DNA from: Lutibacter sp. B2
GTDB taxonomy: Bacteria > Bacillota > Clostridia > Peptostreptococcales > Thermotaleaceae
Reading direction: 5' to 3'
DNA length: 64,000 nucleotides
Assembly: GCA_015686845.1 (NCBI GenBank)
Contig: JADPRS010000007.1
Span: 53,527 to 117,526 of the forward strand
In this document: piece after piece, positions 42,848 to 51,967 of the stretch
Numbering within the stretch: the first letter of the stretch is position 1
Layout: every line of letters begins with the position of its first letter
The notes under the pieces: generated by a model
Database searches by the model: none
Told to the model about the DNA's origin: nothing
The model's input: only the letters and a program-made list of their open reading frames with translations
Made by a program: the position numbers and the translations under genes

Positions 42848-44248
42848 TTAAATTTTCTTTTCCATATTTACTTTTCTCATAAACATTCCAAAACATAATA
42901 CGGCTATACCAATTCCTCCAATATTTGATATTGATGAGGCAAGACTTAAACCTTCTTTTGCTTGAAGAATATAAGCGGTTGTAACGCCCGTCATAAAAAC
43001 AGCTGGAATGGTACAAATCCAATGATTCTTTTTGTTTTTCACTAAATACATTGCTGCAGCCCAAAGTACAATCATAGCAAGTGTTTGGTTAGCCCATGAG
43101 AAATATCTCCATATTATACCAAAGTCAATTAAGGTTAATGCAACCCCTATTACAAATAGTGGTATAGCTATATAAAATCTGTTTGCAATTTTTTCTTGTT
43201 TTAAATCAATAGCATCTGCTATAACTAATCTAGCACTTCTAAAAGCTGTATCTCCTGATGTAATAGGACAAGCTACTACGCCTAATAGAGCAAGAATTCC
43301 TCCTACTTTTCCAAGAAGTGAAGTAGATATAGTATTTACTACTACAGCAGGTCCTCCATTTGCTAAAGCTACTGATAATCCATCCGTACCTCTAAAAAAA
43401 GCCATAGCTGCTGCTGCCCATATAAGTGCAATAATTCCTTCTGCAATCATTGATCCATAAAAAATTCTTCTTCCTTCACTTTCTTTTCTAACACATCTAG
43501 CCATTAAAGGAGACTGTGTAGCATGGAATCCTGATATTGCTCCGCATGCAATTGTAATAAATAAGAATGGGAATATTGGCGTACCTTTAGGATGTAAATT
43601 TGAAAGCGTAATTTCTGGAATTGTATATCCTTTTATTATAATTCCACCAGCAATTCCTACTGCCATAATCAATAAGGATGCCCCAAATATAGGATAAATT
43701 TTTCCGATTAATTTATCTACAGGAAGAACAGTTGCTAATAAATAGTAAATAATAATAATTGCAATCCATAATGATTTGTTCATGCTTGTCAAATTACTTA
43801 AAAGTCCAGCTGGGCCCATAACGAAAACAACCCCAACTAATATTAATAAAACTACACTAAATACTCTCATTATGTTCTTTGCATTGTCGCCTAGATAAAT
43901 TCCTACAATTTCAGCAATAGTGGTTCCTTTATGACGGATTGAAAGCATACCTGAAAAATAGTCGTGTACAGCTCCTGCAAAAATACAACCAAATACAATC
44001 CATAAGAATGCAGCTGGTCCCCATAATGCCCCTGCCACTGCACCAAAGATTGGTCCTAATCCTGCAATATTCAAAAATTGAATTAGAAAGATTTTGGGCC
44101 AGCTCATTGGTATATAATCTACACCATCTTCCATAGATAAAGCAGGTGTTTGTCTTGTATCTTCTATTCCGAAAACGTTTTCCACAAATTTACCATAAAC
44201 AAAATATCCTGAAATTAGTATTGCAATAGATAGAAAGAAAGTAATCAT
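42848..44248 (-). CDS. cstA: Carbon starvation protein CstA family transporter
   Basis: A 466-residue membrane protein with about 13-14 segments and the CstA signatures GPIFGAVAGALWGPAAFLWI, GAVHDYFSGMLSIRHKG and ATQSPLMARC. CstA/BtsT proteins import pyruvate or peptides in nutrient-limited cells. AAGGAGG precedes ATG 44248. The LytTR regulator and LytS-type sensor genes lie immediately upstream on the same strand, the arrangement of pyruvate-sensing BtsSR-BtsT systems, so pyruvate-linked control is a reasonable inference. Confidence 0.9.
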   Translation of the reverse strand: MITFFLSIAILISGYFVYGKFVENVFGIEDTRQTPALSMEDGVDYIPMSWPKIFLIQFLNIAGLGPIFGAVAGALWGPAAFLWIVFGCIFAGAVHDYFSGMLSIRHKGTTIAEIVGIYLGDNAKNIMRVFSVVLLILVGVVFVMGPAGLLSNLTSMNKSLWIAIIIIYYLLATVLPVDKLIGKIYPIFGASLLIMAVGIAGGIIIKGYTIPEITLSNLHPKGTPIFPFLFITIACGAISGFHATQSPLMARCVRKESEGRRIFYGSMIAEGIIALIWAAAAMAFFRGTDGLSVALANGGPAVVVNTISTSLLGKVGGILALLGVVACPITSGDTAFRSARLVIADAIDLKQEKIANRFYIAIPLFVIGVALTLIDFGIIWRYFSWANQTLAMIVLWAAAMYLVKNKKNHWICTIPAVFMTGVTTAYILQAKEGLSLASSISNIGGIGIAVLCFGMFMRKVNMEKKI

Positions 44249-44312
44249 TATTTAGTCCTCCTTTTTAGTAGTTTTAACAATATTATATATTCATTAAGTA
44301 CAAAAATAACAC

Positions 44313-44354
44313 TTTTTGCATTAAATGACTCAATCTATGCATAAAGTGCAAAAA
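44313..44354 (-). promoter_or_regulatory. Candidate operator ahead of cstA
   Basis: TTTTTGCA (44313-44320) and TGCAAAAA (44347-44354) form an interrupted inverted repeat 65-106 bases upstream of cstA, between it and the LytTR regulator gene. It may be a regulator binding site; LytTR proteins usually use direct repeats, so this is tentative. Confidence 0.35.
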
Positions 44355-44380
44355 AAAGGACATGAGATTTTTATAAAAAT

Positions 44381-45094
44381 CTACATATCCATCATGGTTC
44401 TAAATGTTTTTACATTATTTCGACTAACAGGTATTTCTACTTTCATATTTTGAAGCTTTACATTATAAGTATTATTAAACCAAGGAATAATTTCTTGTAT
44501 TTTATCTATATTTATTATATATGACCTATGGCTTCTAAAAAAAATATTTCCAGGCAATTTCTCAAGAAAATGAGAAATATTCATCTTTGAAATATATTCT
44601 TCCTCTTCTGTATATACCATTGTTTCTCGTTCTTTTGCCTCACAATAATATATTTTCGTTGGATCAATTACAATCATCTTCTCTTCTTTATAGAGGATGA
44701 TTTTCTTTATATCTAATTTACCCCCTTCATTTTTTTCTTCCCTTTTTTGCAGTCTCTTTAGAGTATGTATCATCCTTTCTTCTGAATAGGGTTTTAAGAT
44801 ATAGTCAAAAGCCCCTATTTCAAAAGCTTCAATTGCATGATCCTTATGGGCTGTAATAAATATTATTTTTGGTTTTTTTTCAAACTTGCTTACAACCTTT
44901 GCAAAAGATACGCCATCAAAATTTGGCATATTGATATCTAAAAATATAATATCTACATGATGATTTTCTAAAAATTTTAATGCAGCTAAAGCTGTATCAA
45001 ATTCATTTTCTATTTCAATGGAACTATATTTTTGAATAAAATATTTTAGTTCTTCTCTAGCAGGATATTCATCTTCTACAATAATGCTTTTCAA
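44381..45094 (-). CDS. LytTR-family response regulator
   Basis: A 237-residue regulator: receiver with acidic pair VEDEYPAREE, phospho-acceptor Asp in DIIFLDINMPNFDG (about residue 53) and Lys in YILKPYSEERM, then a LytTR DNA-binding domain (about 135-235; FFRSHRSYIINIDKI, IPVSRNN). The start is TTG 45094 behind AGGAGG. It follows the sensor kinase gene by 11 bases and is the presumed activator of cstA downstream. Confidence 0.9.
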   Translation of the reverse strand: MKSIIVEDEYPAREELKYFIQKYSSIEIENEFDTALAALKFLENHHVDIIFLDINMPNFDGVSFAKVVSKFEKKPKIIFITAHKDHAIEAFEIGAFDYILKPYSEERMIHTLKRLQKREEKNEGGKLDIKKIILYKEEKMIVIDPTKIYYCEAKERETMVYTEEEEYISKMNISHFLEKLPGNIFFRSHRSYIINIDKIQEIIPWFNNTYNVKLQNMKVEIPVSRNNVKTFRTMMDM

Positions 45095-45105
45095 TATGAT
45101 ACCTC

Positions 45106-46776
45106 CTAATACGTTTCATCAATTTCAAATGATATGAGGGTTCCATTTTCCAATCTATTAACTTCTAATCCCTTTCCATAAATTAATTTTAGTCGATTGT
45201 GTACATTTAAAAGTCCTACACTGCCTTCTTTGCTTTTTCCTTGATATAAATTTTCAACAATAGACGTTTCTATACCTACGCCACTATCTTTTATAGTAAT
45301 AAAAATCTTATTTTGTTCCTTTTCTTTTATACTTACTTTGATTACTCCTTCTCCTTCTTTTTTTAAAATTCCATGCTTTATTGCATTTTCAATGAGCGGT
45401 TGTATTGTAAGGCTAGGAATTTTAATTTCTGGCTGAGCTTGAATATCATAAATAATATTTATTTTATCCTTAAATCTTGCCTGCTCTATTTTCACATAAG
45501 CTCTTACTTGTTGAAGTTCTTTACTCAAACTTACAAATATTTCTTCTTTTTCAAAACTATATCTTAGATAAGTAGACAAATCTATGATTAATTCTCTGGC
45601 TTTATCTACATCAAATCTCATAAATGATACAATGGTGTTTAATGCATTGAATAGGAAATGCGGATTAATTTGTGCTTGGAGTGCTTTAATCTCAGATTTA
45701 TTTGCCATTTCTTTTATTTTTTCAACTTTACTAATTTCAAATTGAGTAGATATTAATTCTGACAATCCTTTTACAAGTGTTATATCACGAGAGCCTATAT
45801 TTTTTTCTGTACAATAATAAATTTTTAAAGTGCCAATTACATTTTCTTTATCCCTTAAAGGTGTAATAATTCCAGATTTTAAAGGACAATTATCATATTT
45901 ACACTCTATTTCCCTTTTATTTTCTAATATCTCAATTTTATTTTCTCTAATTACTCTTTTCGTTGCTTCTGTAGCAATACTCATTCCAACAGTATGATGA
46001 TCACTGGCACTTCCAGTATGTGCTAAAATAATCTTACAATCTGTAATAGCAACTGCATCTGCATGGATAGAATCTTTTATAACTTTACAGGCTTCATTCA
46101 ATGAGTCTTTATTCATTTTTCTAAAATGGGGTAAGGTTTTATTGGCTATTTCTAAAACTTGTTTTGCTTGCTTTGCAGCAATTTCTTCTTCTGCTTCAAA
46201 AATATTTTCTGTAATCATAATAGCTATAGAAATACCAACGCCATTAACAAGTACCATAGGAATATAAATGCTTTTTACAATATCGAATGCCAAATAAAAT
46301 GGTTTTGAAAAAATCAATATAAAGCTCATGCTAATATTTTCTACAATGATTCCGCCTAACAAACCATAGAGCCATCGGTTCTTCATGGTAGATTTTATAT
46401 ATATTTTCCCTGATAGATATCCTCCTATTAATGTTGCCATAGCACAGGGAAATGCCGTAATTCCATTAGTATCAATAAGGATTCTATGGATTGCTGCTAA
46501 AGCCGCACCAGCGATTCCTACAACAGGGCCACAAAGTATTCCTCCTACCATTACACCAATATTTCTAGTATTGGCGATAGCCCCCTTTACATTTATTCCA
46601 ATATAGGTTCCTAAAATTCCAAGGCTTCCAAAGAACAAGGCAAGAATAAATAAATTGATTCTCTTTATTTTTCCTTTCTGAACAATTTCTCTAAATATAG
46701 AAAATCTAGAAATTAAAAAAGCAATAATTATTACATATCCTAAATGATTTAATAAAGCTTTAAATAATGATAACAA
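45106..46776 (-). CDS. LytS/BtsS-type sensor histidine kinase
   Basis: A 556-residue kinase with a 5-6 segment LytS-type membrane sensor (about 1-190, including GTYIGINVKGAIANTRNIGV), a GAF domain (about 210-340), a His_kinase domain with ALQAQINPHFLFNALNTI (about 365) and an ATPase domain with the loop DSGVGI (about 515). The likely start is TTG 46776, six bases after GGAGGG. In related systems the membrane domain senses extracellular pyruvate and the partner LytTR protein drives a CstA-like carrier, matching this gene order. Confidence 0.9.
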   Translation of the reverse strand: MLSLFKALLNHLGYVIIIAFLISRFSIFREIVQKGKIKRINLFILALFFGSLGILGTYIGINVKGAIANTRNIGVMVGGILCGPVVGIAGAALAAIHRILIDTNGITAFPCAMATLIGGYLSGKIYIKSTMKNRWLYGLLGGIIVENISMSFILIFSKPFYLAFDIVKSIYIPMVLVNGVGISIAIMITENIFEAEEEIAAKQAKQVLEIANKTLPHFRKMNKDSLNEACKVIKDSIHADAVAITDCKIILAHTGSASDHHTVGMSIATEATKRVIRENKIEILENKREIECKYDNCPLKSGIITPLRDKENVIGTLKIYYCTEKNIGSRDITLVKGLSELISTQFEISKVEKIKEMANKSEIKALQAQINPHFLFNALNTIVSFMRFDVDKARELIIDLSTYLRYSFEKEEIFVSLSKELQQVRAYVKIEQARFKDKINIIYDIQAQPEIKIPSLTIQPLIENAIKHGILKKEGEGVIKVSIKEKEQNKIFITIKDSGVGIETSIVENLYQGKSKEGSVGLLNVHNRLKLIYGKGLEVNRLENGTLISFEIDETY

Positions 46777-46846
46777 ATCATCCCTCCAAATAGTATTTTA
46801 TATATATTTTACCCATAATTAAAATGAACAATCTAGTTTTATTGAA

Positions 46847-46880
46847 TAAAAATAAGTCAAGGTTTCCCATGACTTATTTA
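46847..46880 (-). terminator. Terminator of the dha/lsrF-like operon
   Basis: AATAAGTCA and TGACTTATT pair around a 10-base loop; on the minus strand a TTTTTATTC tail follows the stop at 46878. Confidence 0.7.
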
Positions 46881-47195
46881 TTCATTCAATTCCATCAATT
46901 CAAATATTACACCATCTTTAATAATAAAAGCTATTTTCGTATTTTCATCTACAGAAAAAGGCGTTACTATTACTTTTTCATCCTTTATTATTTGGTCTAT
47001 ACTATCTACTTTATAAGCAACATGCGGATTTTTCTGCATAATTTCAGGCAGTGGTGTATCTGGTTCAAAACGAAGATATTCAAATTTAAATTCATGATCC
47101 TCTGGATTTGTTATGTATACTTTCAAATCACTTGCATAAGTTTCATTTGGCTGTTTTATAGTTGTAGGAACGCCCACATGCAAAAACTCAGTCAT
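46878..47195 (-). CDS. VOC/glyoxalase-like small protein
   Basis: A 105-residue protein (MTEFLHVGVPTTIKQPNETY ...) with a beta-alpha pattern like half of a vicinal-oxygen-chelate fold: VYITNPEDHEFKFEYLRFEP, HVAYKVDSIDQII and FIIKDGVIFELMEL. It is the last gene of the dhaL-dhaK-lsrF-like operon, 21 bases after the aldolase-type gene. AAAGGAGG precedes ATG 47195. An isomerase or lyase role on a sugar intermediate is possible but unproved. Confidence 0.65.
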   Translation of the reverse strand: MTEFLHVGVPTTIKQPNETYASDLKVYITNPEDHEFKFEYLRFEPDTPLPEIMQKNPHVAYKVDSIDQIIKDEKVIVTPFSVDENTKIAFIIKDGVIFELMELNE

Positions 47196-47216
47196 TTTTA
47201 ATATACCTCCTTTATA

Positions 47217-48098
47217 TTACTTTTCTGATTTTAATGAATTATAAAGCTCTAAAGCTTGTTTTGAATTAAATCTATCATGTACTATACTTCTTATGGCTTT
47301 TGTCATCCCTTTAGGATTTTCTGCTTGAAAGATGTTTCTACCCATATCTACACCAGCAGCCCCTTCTTGTATAGCTCTATAGGTAATCTCCAAAGCCTTT
47401 GCTTCTGGAACCTTTTTACCGCCTGCAATTACAACAGGAACAGGACATGCTGCAGTGATCTTTTCAAAGTCATCACAATAATAGGTCTTTATAATTTGTG
47501 CACCAAGCTCTGCAATCATTCTTGTTGCAAGTAGAAAATATTTTGTTGTTCTCTCCATTTGTTTTCCTACAGCCACTACACCAAGTACTGGAATACCATA
47601 TTTATTTCCAGCATCTACAGTACGAACAAGATTGTGAAGTGACTCACATTCACCAGGTGATCCAATAAATGTTTGAATCGCCATACAGCTTGCATTCATT
47701 CGAATAGCTTCCTCTATATCTACACCAATTACTTCATGACTCATATCTTCTTTTAAAACGGAACTTCCTGCTGAACAACGAAGTACTACTGCTTTATTAT
47801 GATTTGGCATAATGGATGATCTTAATGCACCTCTTGTTGCCATAAGAACATCCACATCTTCAATTAAAGGTGGAATAGCAATGTCTAATCTTTCAAGCCC
47901 AGCCGTTGAACCCATAATATATCCATGGTCAAATGCTAGCATTACTGTTTTACCGCTCTTAGGATTAAAAATTTTAGATAACCTATTTTTCATTCCCCAG
48001 TCTACATGATCCATTCCTTTAACGTGAAATATCTGTTTTCTAACGGGTATTCCTATGTGATAGTTTTTACTTATTTGATTTCCTTCTTTATCAGCCAT
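47217..48098 (-). CDS. LsrF/DhnA-type class I aldolase family protein
   Basis: A 293-residue TIM-barrel protein of the DeoC/FbaB/LsrF family: VMLAFDHGYIMGSTAGLERL near residue 52, LMATRGALRSS, KTYYCDDFEKI (Schiff-base Lys in IIKTYY), PVVIAGGKK and GAAGVDMGRNIFQ. LsrF itself is a thiolase-like enzyme acting on phosphorylated autoinducer-2; here the neighbours are DhaK/DhaL-like kinases, suggesting breakdown of a phosphorylated ketose or dione. ATAGGTAGGTG precedes ATG 48098, 14 bases after dhaK. Confidence 0.85.
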   Translation of the reverse strand: MADKEGNQISKNYHIGIPVRKQIFHVKGMDHVDWGMKNRLSKIFNPKSGKTVMLAFDHGYIMGSTAGLERLDIAIPPLIEDVDVLMATRGALRSSIMPNHNKAVVLRCSAGSSVLKEDMSHEVIGVDIEEAIRMNASCMAIQTFIGSPGECESLHNLVRTVDAGNKYGIPVLGVVAVGKQMERTTKYFLLATRMIAELGAQIIKTYYCDDFEKITAACPVPVVIAGGKKVPEAKALEITYRAIQEGAAGVDMGRNIFQAENPKGMTKAIRSIVHDRFNSKQALELYNSLKSEK

Positions 48099-48112
48099 TA
48101 TAAATCACCTAC

Positions 48113-49111
48113 CTATTTTGTAAAATATGGAGTCTTACAAGGTGCATTCCAATATCTTAAAAGTTCATCATCCATTCTTGCGATAAACATTTGAAATCCT
48201 GCAGCTTCTTGTACAGTAAGAATCTCATCAACAGCACTAGCAACAACTTCAATACCTTTTTCCTCTAAATATTTGTGACATTTTCTATATACAATAAGCT
48301 GCTCCATAAGCGTTGTTGCACCAGACCCATTTATAATTACCATAAGCTTTTCCCCAGGCTTAACATCTAAATCAGCAAGCAATCTATCCATCATAATAAC
48401 AGCAGTCTCATCAGCACTCTTCATTTTCATACGTCCGCCGCCGCCTTCTCCATGCTGTCCCATACCAATTTCTATTTCATCTTCCCCTAATACAGAAATC
48501 ATGTTTCCAGTTGCAGGATGAGTAGCGCCACCAGCTGCGACTGCTAAAGTTGCAGAGTTGTCAGCAACCCTTTGCGCAATAGTAGCTACCTACTCTAGTG
48601 ATTTTCCTTCTGCCGCTGCTGCTCCTACTATTTTATATAAAGGTACACATCCAACTAAACCACGTCTATCTTCTCCTCTTTCTCTAGGGGCATTTGAAAT
48701 ATCTTCTTGGGTAACAATTTTTTTAACATTTAATCCTTCTTTTTTTACTGACTTCATAGTTATATTTCCTGAAATCATATCTCCATCATGATTTAGTACA
48801 ACAAACAATACGCCTTTACCTTTATCTGCCATCTTGATTGCTTCAATACAAGATTTTGGACCAGGTGCAGCAAAAATATCTCCAGGCACAGAAATATCAA
48901 CCATGCCTTCTCCAACAAAACCACTTAATGCTGGCTCATGACCCGTTCCACCTAATGTAACAATGGTAACACGACTTGCATCTTTTAGTTTTTTATTAAC
49001 TACAAGTTTATGATCTGTTAGTTCAATTAACTCTTGATTAGAAAGAGCAAGTCCTTCTAGTAGTTCTTGTGTTAAATTTTCAGGTTTGTTAATGAATTTT
49101 TTCATTTTCAT
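48113..49111 (-). pseudogene. dhaK: Dihydroxyacetone kinase subunit DhaK-like, interrupted by in-frame TAG
   Basis: ATG 49111 follows AGGGGG at 8 bases. The frame reads MKMKKFINKPENL ... GGTGHEPALSGFVG ... AAAAEGKSLE, then TAG at 48590-48592, then VATIAQRVADN ... GMGQHGE (substrate-binding His) ... to TAA at 48113. Both halves are in one frame and together give the normal DhaK length of about 330. Family members keep a Glu-like residue at the stop, so GAG to TAG is the simplest cause. No ribosome site or start lies right after the TAG, so the active-site half is not made separately. The gene is either broken or read through. Confidence 0.8.
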
Positions 49112-49145
49112 ATTAAATCCCCCTACGTTAGGTTTTTGAATACTA

Positions 49146-49772
49146 TTATTTATATAATCCTTTTGCCATTCCTTCAAAGAGTAAAGATATGGAAACTGCT
49201 CCAGGATCTTTATATCCTAAACTTCTTTCTTTTAAATTCTTAGCTCTCCCAAATTTTGCAATCATATTAATTGTATTTTCCTCTCCATCTTTAGCTGCAT
49301 TATAGGCATCTTCTAACATTTTAGTGATACTTGAATTGGAATTTTTCATTGACTGAACAGCTGGAATTAAAGCATCCATCATGGTCTTGTCTCCTATTCT
49401 AGCACTTGTAATTTCATAGATTTCATCAAGACCAAAAATAAACATTTTCTTAAAAAGTATTTCATCAACTTCAATCTCATCATTCATTCCATCAGAAAAT
49501 CCAATAAATAAATTTCCCCACAAAGGACCTGCTGATCCTCCATTAACCCCCATAATGTTCCATCCTAAATTTTCTAAAAAGTCTTTTAGTGTGGTATCAT
49601 CTTTCCATTGCTCAACATCATTTTGAATGGTTCCTGCAATTTTATTTATAGTAATTCCATGATCCCCATCACCCATTACAGAATCAAGTTGTGACAATTG
49701 TTCAGCGTTTTCCTTGAGTAAATTAGAAACGGATAACAGCATTTTTTTCCAGTCTACAATAGTTAAAACCAT
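49146..49772 (-). CDS. dhaL: Dihydroxyacetone kinase ADP-binding subunit DhaL-like
   Basis: A 208-residue all-helical protein with the DhaL nucleotide-site motifs DSVMGDGDHGITI (metal-binding Asp residues, about 29-41), GGSAGPLWG (about 77-85) and GDKTMMDALIPA (about 126-137), then GYKDPGAVS. DhaL hands the phosphate to dihydroxyacetone bound on DhaK. AAAAGGAGGAGG precedes ATG 49772. It heads an operon with the TAG-interrupted dhaK, an LsrF-like aldolase and a VOC-like protein. Confidence 0.9.
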   Translation of the reverse strand: MVLTIVDWKKMLLSVSNLLKENAEQLSQLDSVMGDGDHGITINKIAGTIQNDVEQWKDDTTLKDFLENLGWNIMGVNGGSAGPLWGNLFIGFSDGMNDEIEVDEILFKKMFIFGLDEIYEITSARIGDKTMMDALIPAVQSMKNSNSSITKMLEDAYNAAKDGEENTINMIAKFGRAKNLKERSLGYKDPGAVSISLLFEGMAKGLYK

Positions 49773-49885
49773 CTAACCTCCTCCTTTTATACCTTTGTAC
49801 CATTATATTAGTAATTGTTATTACAAATACCACTTATATGTGGCTAATTCGTTATTTATATATTTCAAGTTTTATACTTTTCATA

Positions 49886-49918
49886 AAAAAAACTACCAGC
49901 TTTGCTAGTAGTTTTTTT
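49886..49918. terminator. Terminator after the DUF1858 gene
   Basis: AAAAAAACTAC pairs with GTAGTTTTTTT around CAGCTTTGCTA. On the minus strand it follows the stop at 49923. Confidence 0.85.
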
Positions 49919-49922
49919 AAAC

Positions 49923-50108
49923 TTATTTATTTAATTCTTCTAAAAGCCCTTCTAACTCAATTCCATGAACTCCTACTGCTTGTTCTAAAGTTTCCATTTG
50001 TGATGATGGGCATCCTACGCATCCCATTCCATATCTCATTAAAATTTCTGCTGCATTGTTGTTAATTTTTAGTACCTCTGCAATTACAGTATCTTTTGTT
50101 ATTTTCAT
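49923..50108 (-). CDS. DUF1858 (hybrid-cluster-protein-associated redox disulfide) protein
   Basis: A 61-residue protein with MRYGMGCVGCPSSQMETLEQA: the CxxC pair (Cys30, Cys33) is the family's redox-active disulfide. Such proteins accompany hybrid cluster protein and other redox enzymes of anaerobes. AGGAGG precedes ATG 50108. The upstream gene encodes a siroheme/iron-sulfur reductase-like protein, so both may act in nitrogen-oxide or sulfite handling. Confidence 0.85.
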   Translation of the reverse strand: MKITKDTVIAEVLKINNNAAEILMRYGMGCVGCPSSQMETLEQAVGVHGIELEGLLEELNK

Positions 50109-50245
50109 TTTAAAATCCTCCTAATGTATTTTTTTTATTGTATGTTTCATTATAACAGAATTATTCGCATTTAGTAGTTCAACTTTATATAAAAAATCCC
50201 AATTTGCTTTTTTTACAAAGTTTGTCATGAATAGGTGCTAAGAAT

Positions 50246-50974
50246 TTACTCATTCATTTCTCTCCCGTTTACTCTTTCATCAAAAATTGTCATTACGTCC
50301 TCTTTAAATTTTTCAATAGAAATTTTATCTATAAATATTCCTAGTTTTTCTCCCATTTCTGCTTCTTTACAATAATAATCATAAATCACTTCCACTAAAA
50401 TATACGCTTGCTCTTCGGTAAGTCTTCTTGCTATTTCATCAGAAAGTCTTGGATGAAATCCTGCACTTCCTCCTACCACTACAATAAATCCTTCCTCATC
50501 AGCTAGTACGCCAATATCTTTAGCATGTACACTACCACATGCATTTCTACAACCAGCAACACCGATTTTAGTTCTATTGGGTGTAGGTGCTCCATAAAAT
50601 CTTTTTTCAAGCTTCATACCTAAAGGTAATGAGTTTTGCCTAGACCTCTTACAAAAGCCAGCAGGACAAACTTCAACATTTTTTACGGAATAAGAAGATA
50701 GTACACCTGGCTCCATATCTAACTCTTGCCACATCTTTTCTACATCTTCTCCTTTAACGCCTAAAATAGCTACTCTTTGTCCAGAAGTTAGTTTCATCGT
50801 ACCTTTATATTTTTTTGCAACTTGTGCTATTTTTATTAATTGATCTGGTGTAATAAATCCACCAGGTATTCTAGGTGTAATTCCATATGTTTTTCTTCCA
50901 TTTTTAATTTTTTGAAGTACAGCATGTTTAGGATTGTTCATCTCTAAAATTTCACCAACCTTTTCTCTACTCAA
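50246..50974 (-). CDS. Sulfite/nitrite reductase-like siroheme and 4Fe-4S protein
   Basis: A 242-residue protein with a ferredoxin-like half domain of nitrite/sulfite reductase (GGFITPDQLIKIAQVAKKYK, LTSGQRVAIL) and a cluster-binding region with VCPAGFCKRS (Cys-x4-Cys) and VAGCRNACGS (Cys-x3-Cys). It is far shorter than a full reductase, matching the stand-alone NirD/DsrA-like proteins of Clostridia. TTG 50974 opens the frame; ATG 50941 (MNNPKHAVLQ) is an equally plausible start because neither has a strong ribosome site. Confidence 0.75.
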   Translation of the reverse strand: MSREKVGEILEMNNPKHAVLQKIKNGRKTYGITPRIPGGFITPDQLIKIAQVAKKYKGTMKLTSGQRVAILGVKGEDVEKMWQELDMEPGVLSSYSVKNVEVCPAGFCKRSRQNSLPLGMKLEKRFYGAPTPNRTKIGVAGCRNACGSVHAKDIGVLADEEGFIVVVGGSAGFHPRLSDEIARRLTEEQAYILVEVIYDYYCKEAEMGEKLGIFIDKISIEKFKEDVMTIFDERVNGREMNE

Positions 50975-51042
50975 CCATTTGTTATTTTTATTATACTTAC
51001 TTTTAGATTAAATTTATGTAACATATGTTACACAAATATATT

Positions 51043-51288
51043 TTATTTATATGCTACTACTATGGTTGCCATAGAATCTATCGTATATTCACTTGCATCA
51101 AATCCTCCATAAAAGTTCCATTTCCTAAATCCACTATTTTAAAGCATTTGCTCTAAATCCTTTGATAATAAAGGATATAATGATACTGTACTACTATATT
51201 TCTTTATAAATTCCAATTGTAACGTTCCCGTAGGAAAAATAATATCATAATATTGACTTAATCTTTTATAAAAATTCATTCTCATCAT
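51043..51288 (-). pseudogene. SAM-dependent methyltransferase remnant
   Basis: Behind GGAGGAG the minus strand reads MMRMNFYKRLSQYYDIIFPT, a typical class I methyltransferase opening, then jumps to late-domain text (PLLSKDLEQML), an in-frame TAA at 51139-51141, and NSGFRKWNFYGGFDASEYT ending at TAA 51043. The central S-adenosylmethionine-binding part is deleted. Clearly dead. Confidence 0.7.
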
Positions 51289-51374
51289 CTCCTCCATATA
51301 TCTATTATAATTTACCCTTAATCCTTCGACTTAATCTTTTTTAAATTTTAGTTTATGAAAGGATGTTTTAAATA

Positions 51375-51875
51375 ATGGATGCTTTATACTCATATAATAA
51401 GAATAAGGCTGTGCACTATGCAAAAAAGTGGGCACTTAGTAGGAACCCTAACTATGCAGATTTTGAAAAAATGGGCGGAGACTGCACAAATTTTGCATCA
51501 CAAGTTGTTCATGCAGGTGGATGCCCTATGAACTATGGTAAATATGGTTGGCATTATAAAAATTTAAATACTCGTTCAGCTGCTTGGACAAGTGTACAAT
51601 ATTTATATGAATTTGTTATAAACAATAATTCTATGGGTCCCATTGCACATGAAACTGATTTATATCATATAGAAATTGGAGATTTAGTACAAATCCAATT
51701 TCAAAATAGTAACCACTATGGCCATACCTTAATAATTGTAGATATTCTCCCCGGTCATAGAACACTAGATCATATCCTAATAGCCTCTCACAGTATTGAT
51801 AGACTTTATTACCCTGTATCTAATTATAATCTTAAAGAAGTCAGATTGATCCATATCAATGGTTTTAAAAAATAA
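51375..51875 (+). CDS. Amidase-domain (Amidase_6) protein
   Basis: A 166-residue protein matching the putative amidase domain PF12671: YSYNKNKAVHYAKKWALSRN, catalytic GGDCTNFASQVVHAGG (Cys about 37), and the His motif NHYGHTLIIVD (about 116). Related domains hydrolyse peptidoglycan amide bonds in exported proteins, but this one has no signal peptide, so it may act inside the cell or spore. GAAAGGATG precedes ATG 51375. Confidence 0.85.
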   Translation: MDALYSYNKNKAVHYAKKWALSRNPNYADFEKMGGDCTNFASQVVHAGGCPMNYGKYGWHYKNLNTRSAAWTSVQYLYEFVINNNSMGPIAHETDLYHIEIGDLVQIQFQNSNHYGHTLIIVDILPGHRTLDHILIASHSIDRLYYPVSNYNLKEVRLIHINGFKK

Positions 51876-51967
51876 TTTTGTTTTTTATATTGTAAAATAT
51901 GTAATTTAACATTATTATATTTATGTATACAATAATGTTAATAATAAATTGGAGTGAACTTTCTATA

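Noticed and set aside
48113..48502. Separate gene starting at ATG 48502
   Set aside because: That ATG is inside the conserved DhaK block GNMISVLG, has no ribosome site, and is in frame with the upstream half; it is the second part of one interrupted gene.
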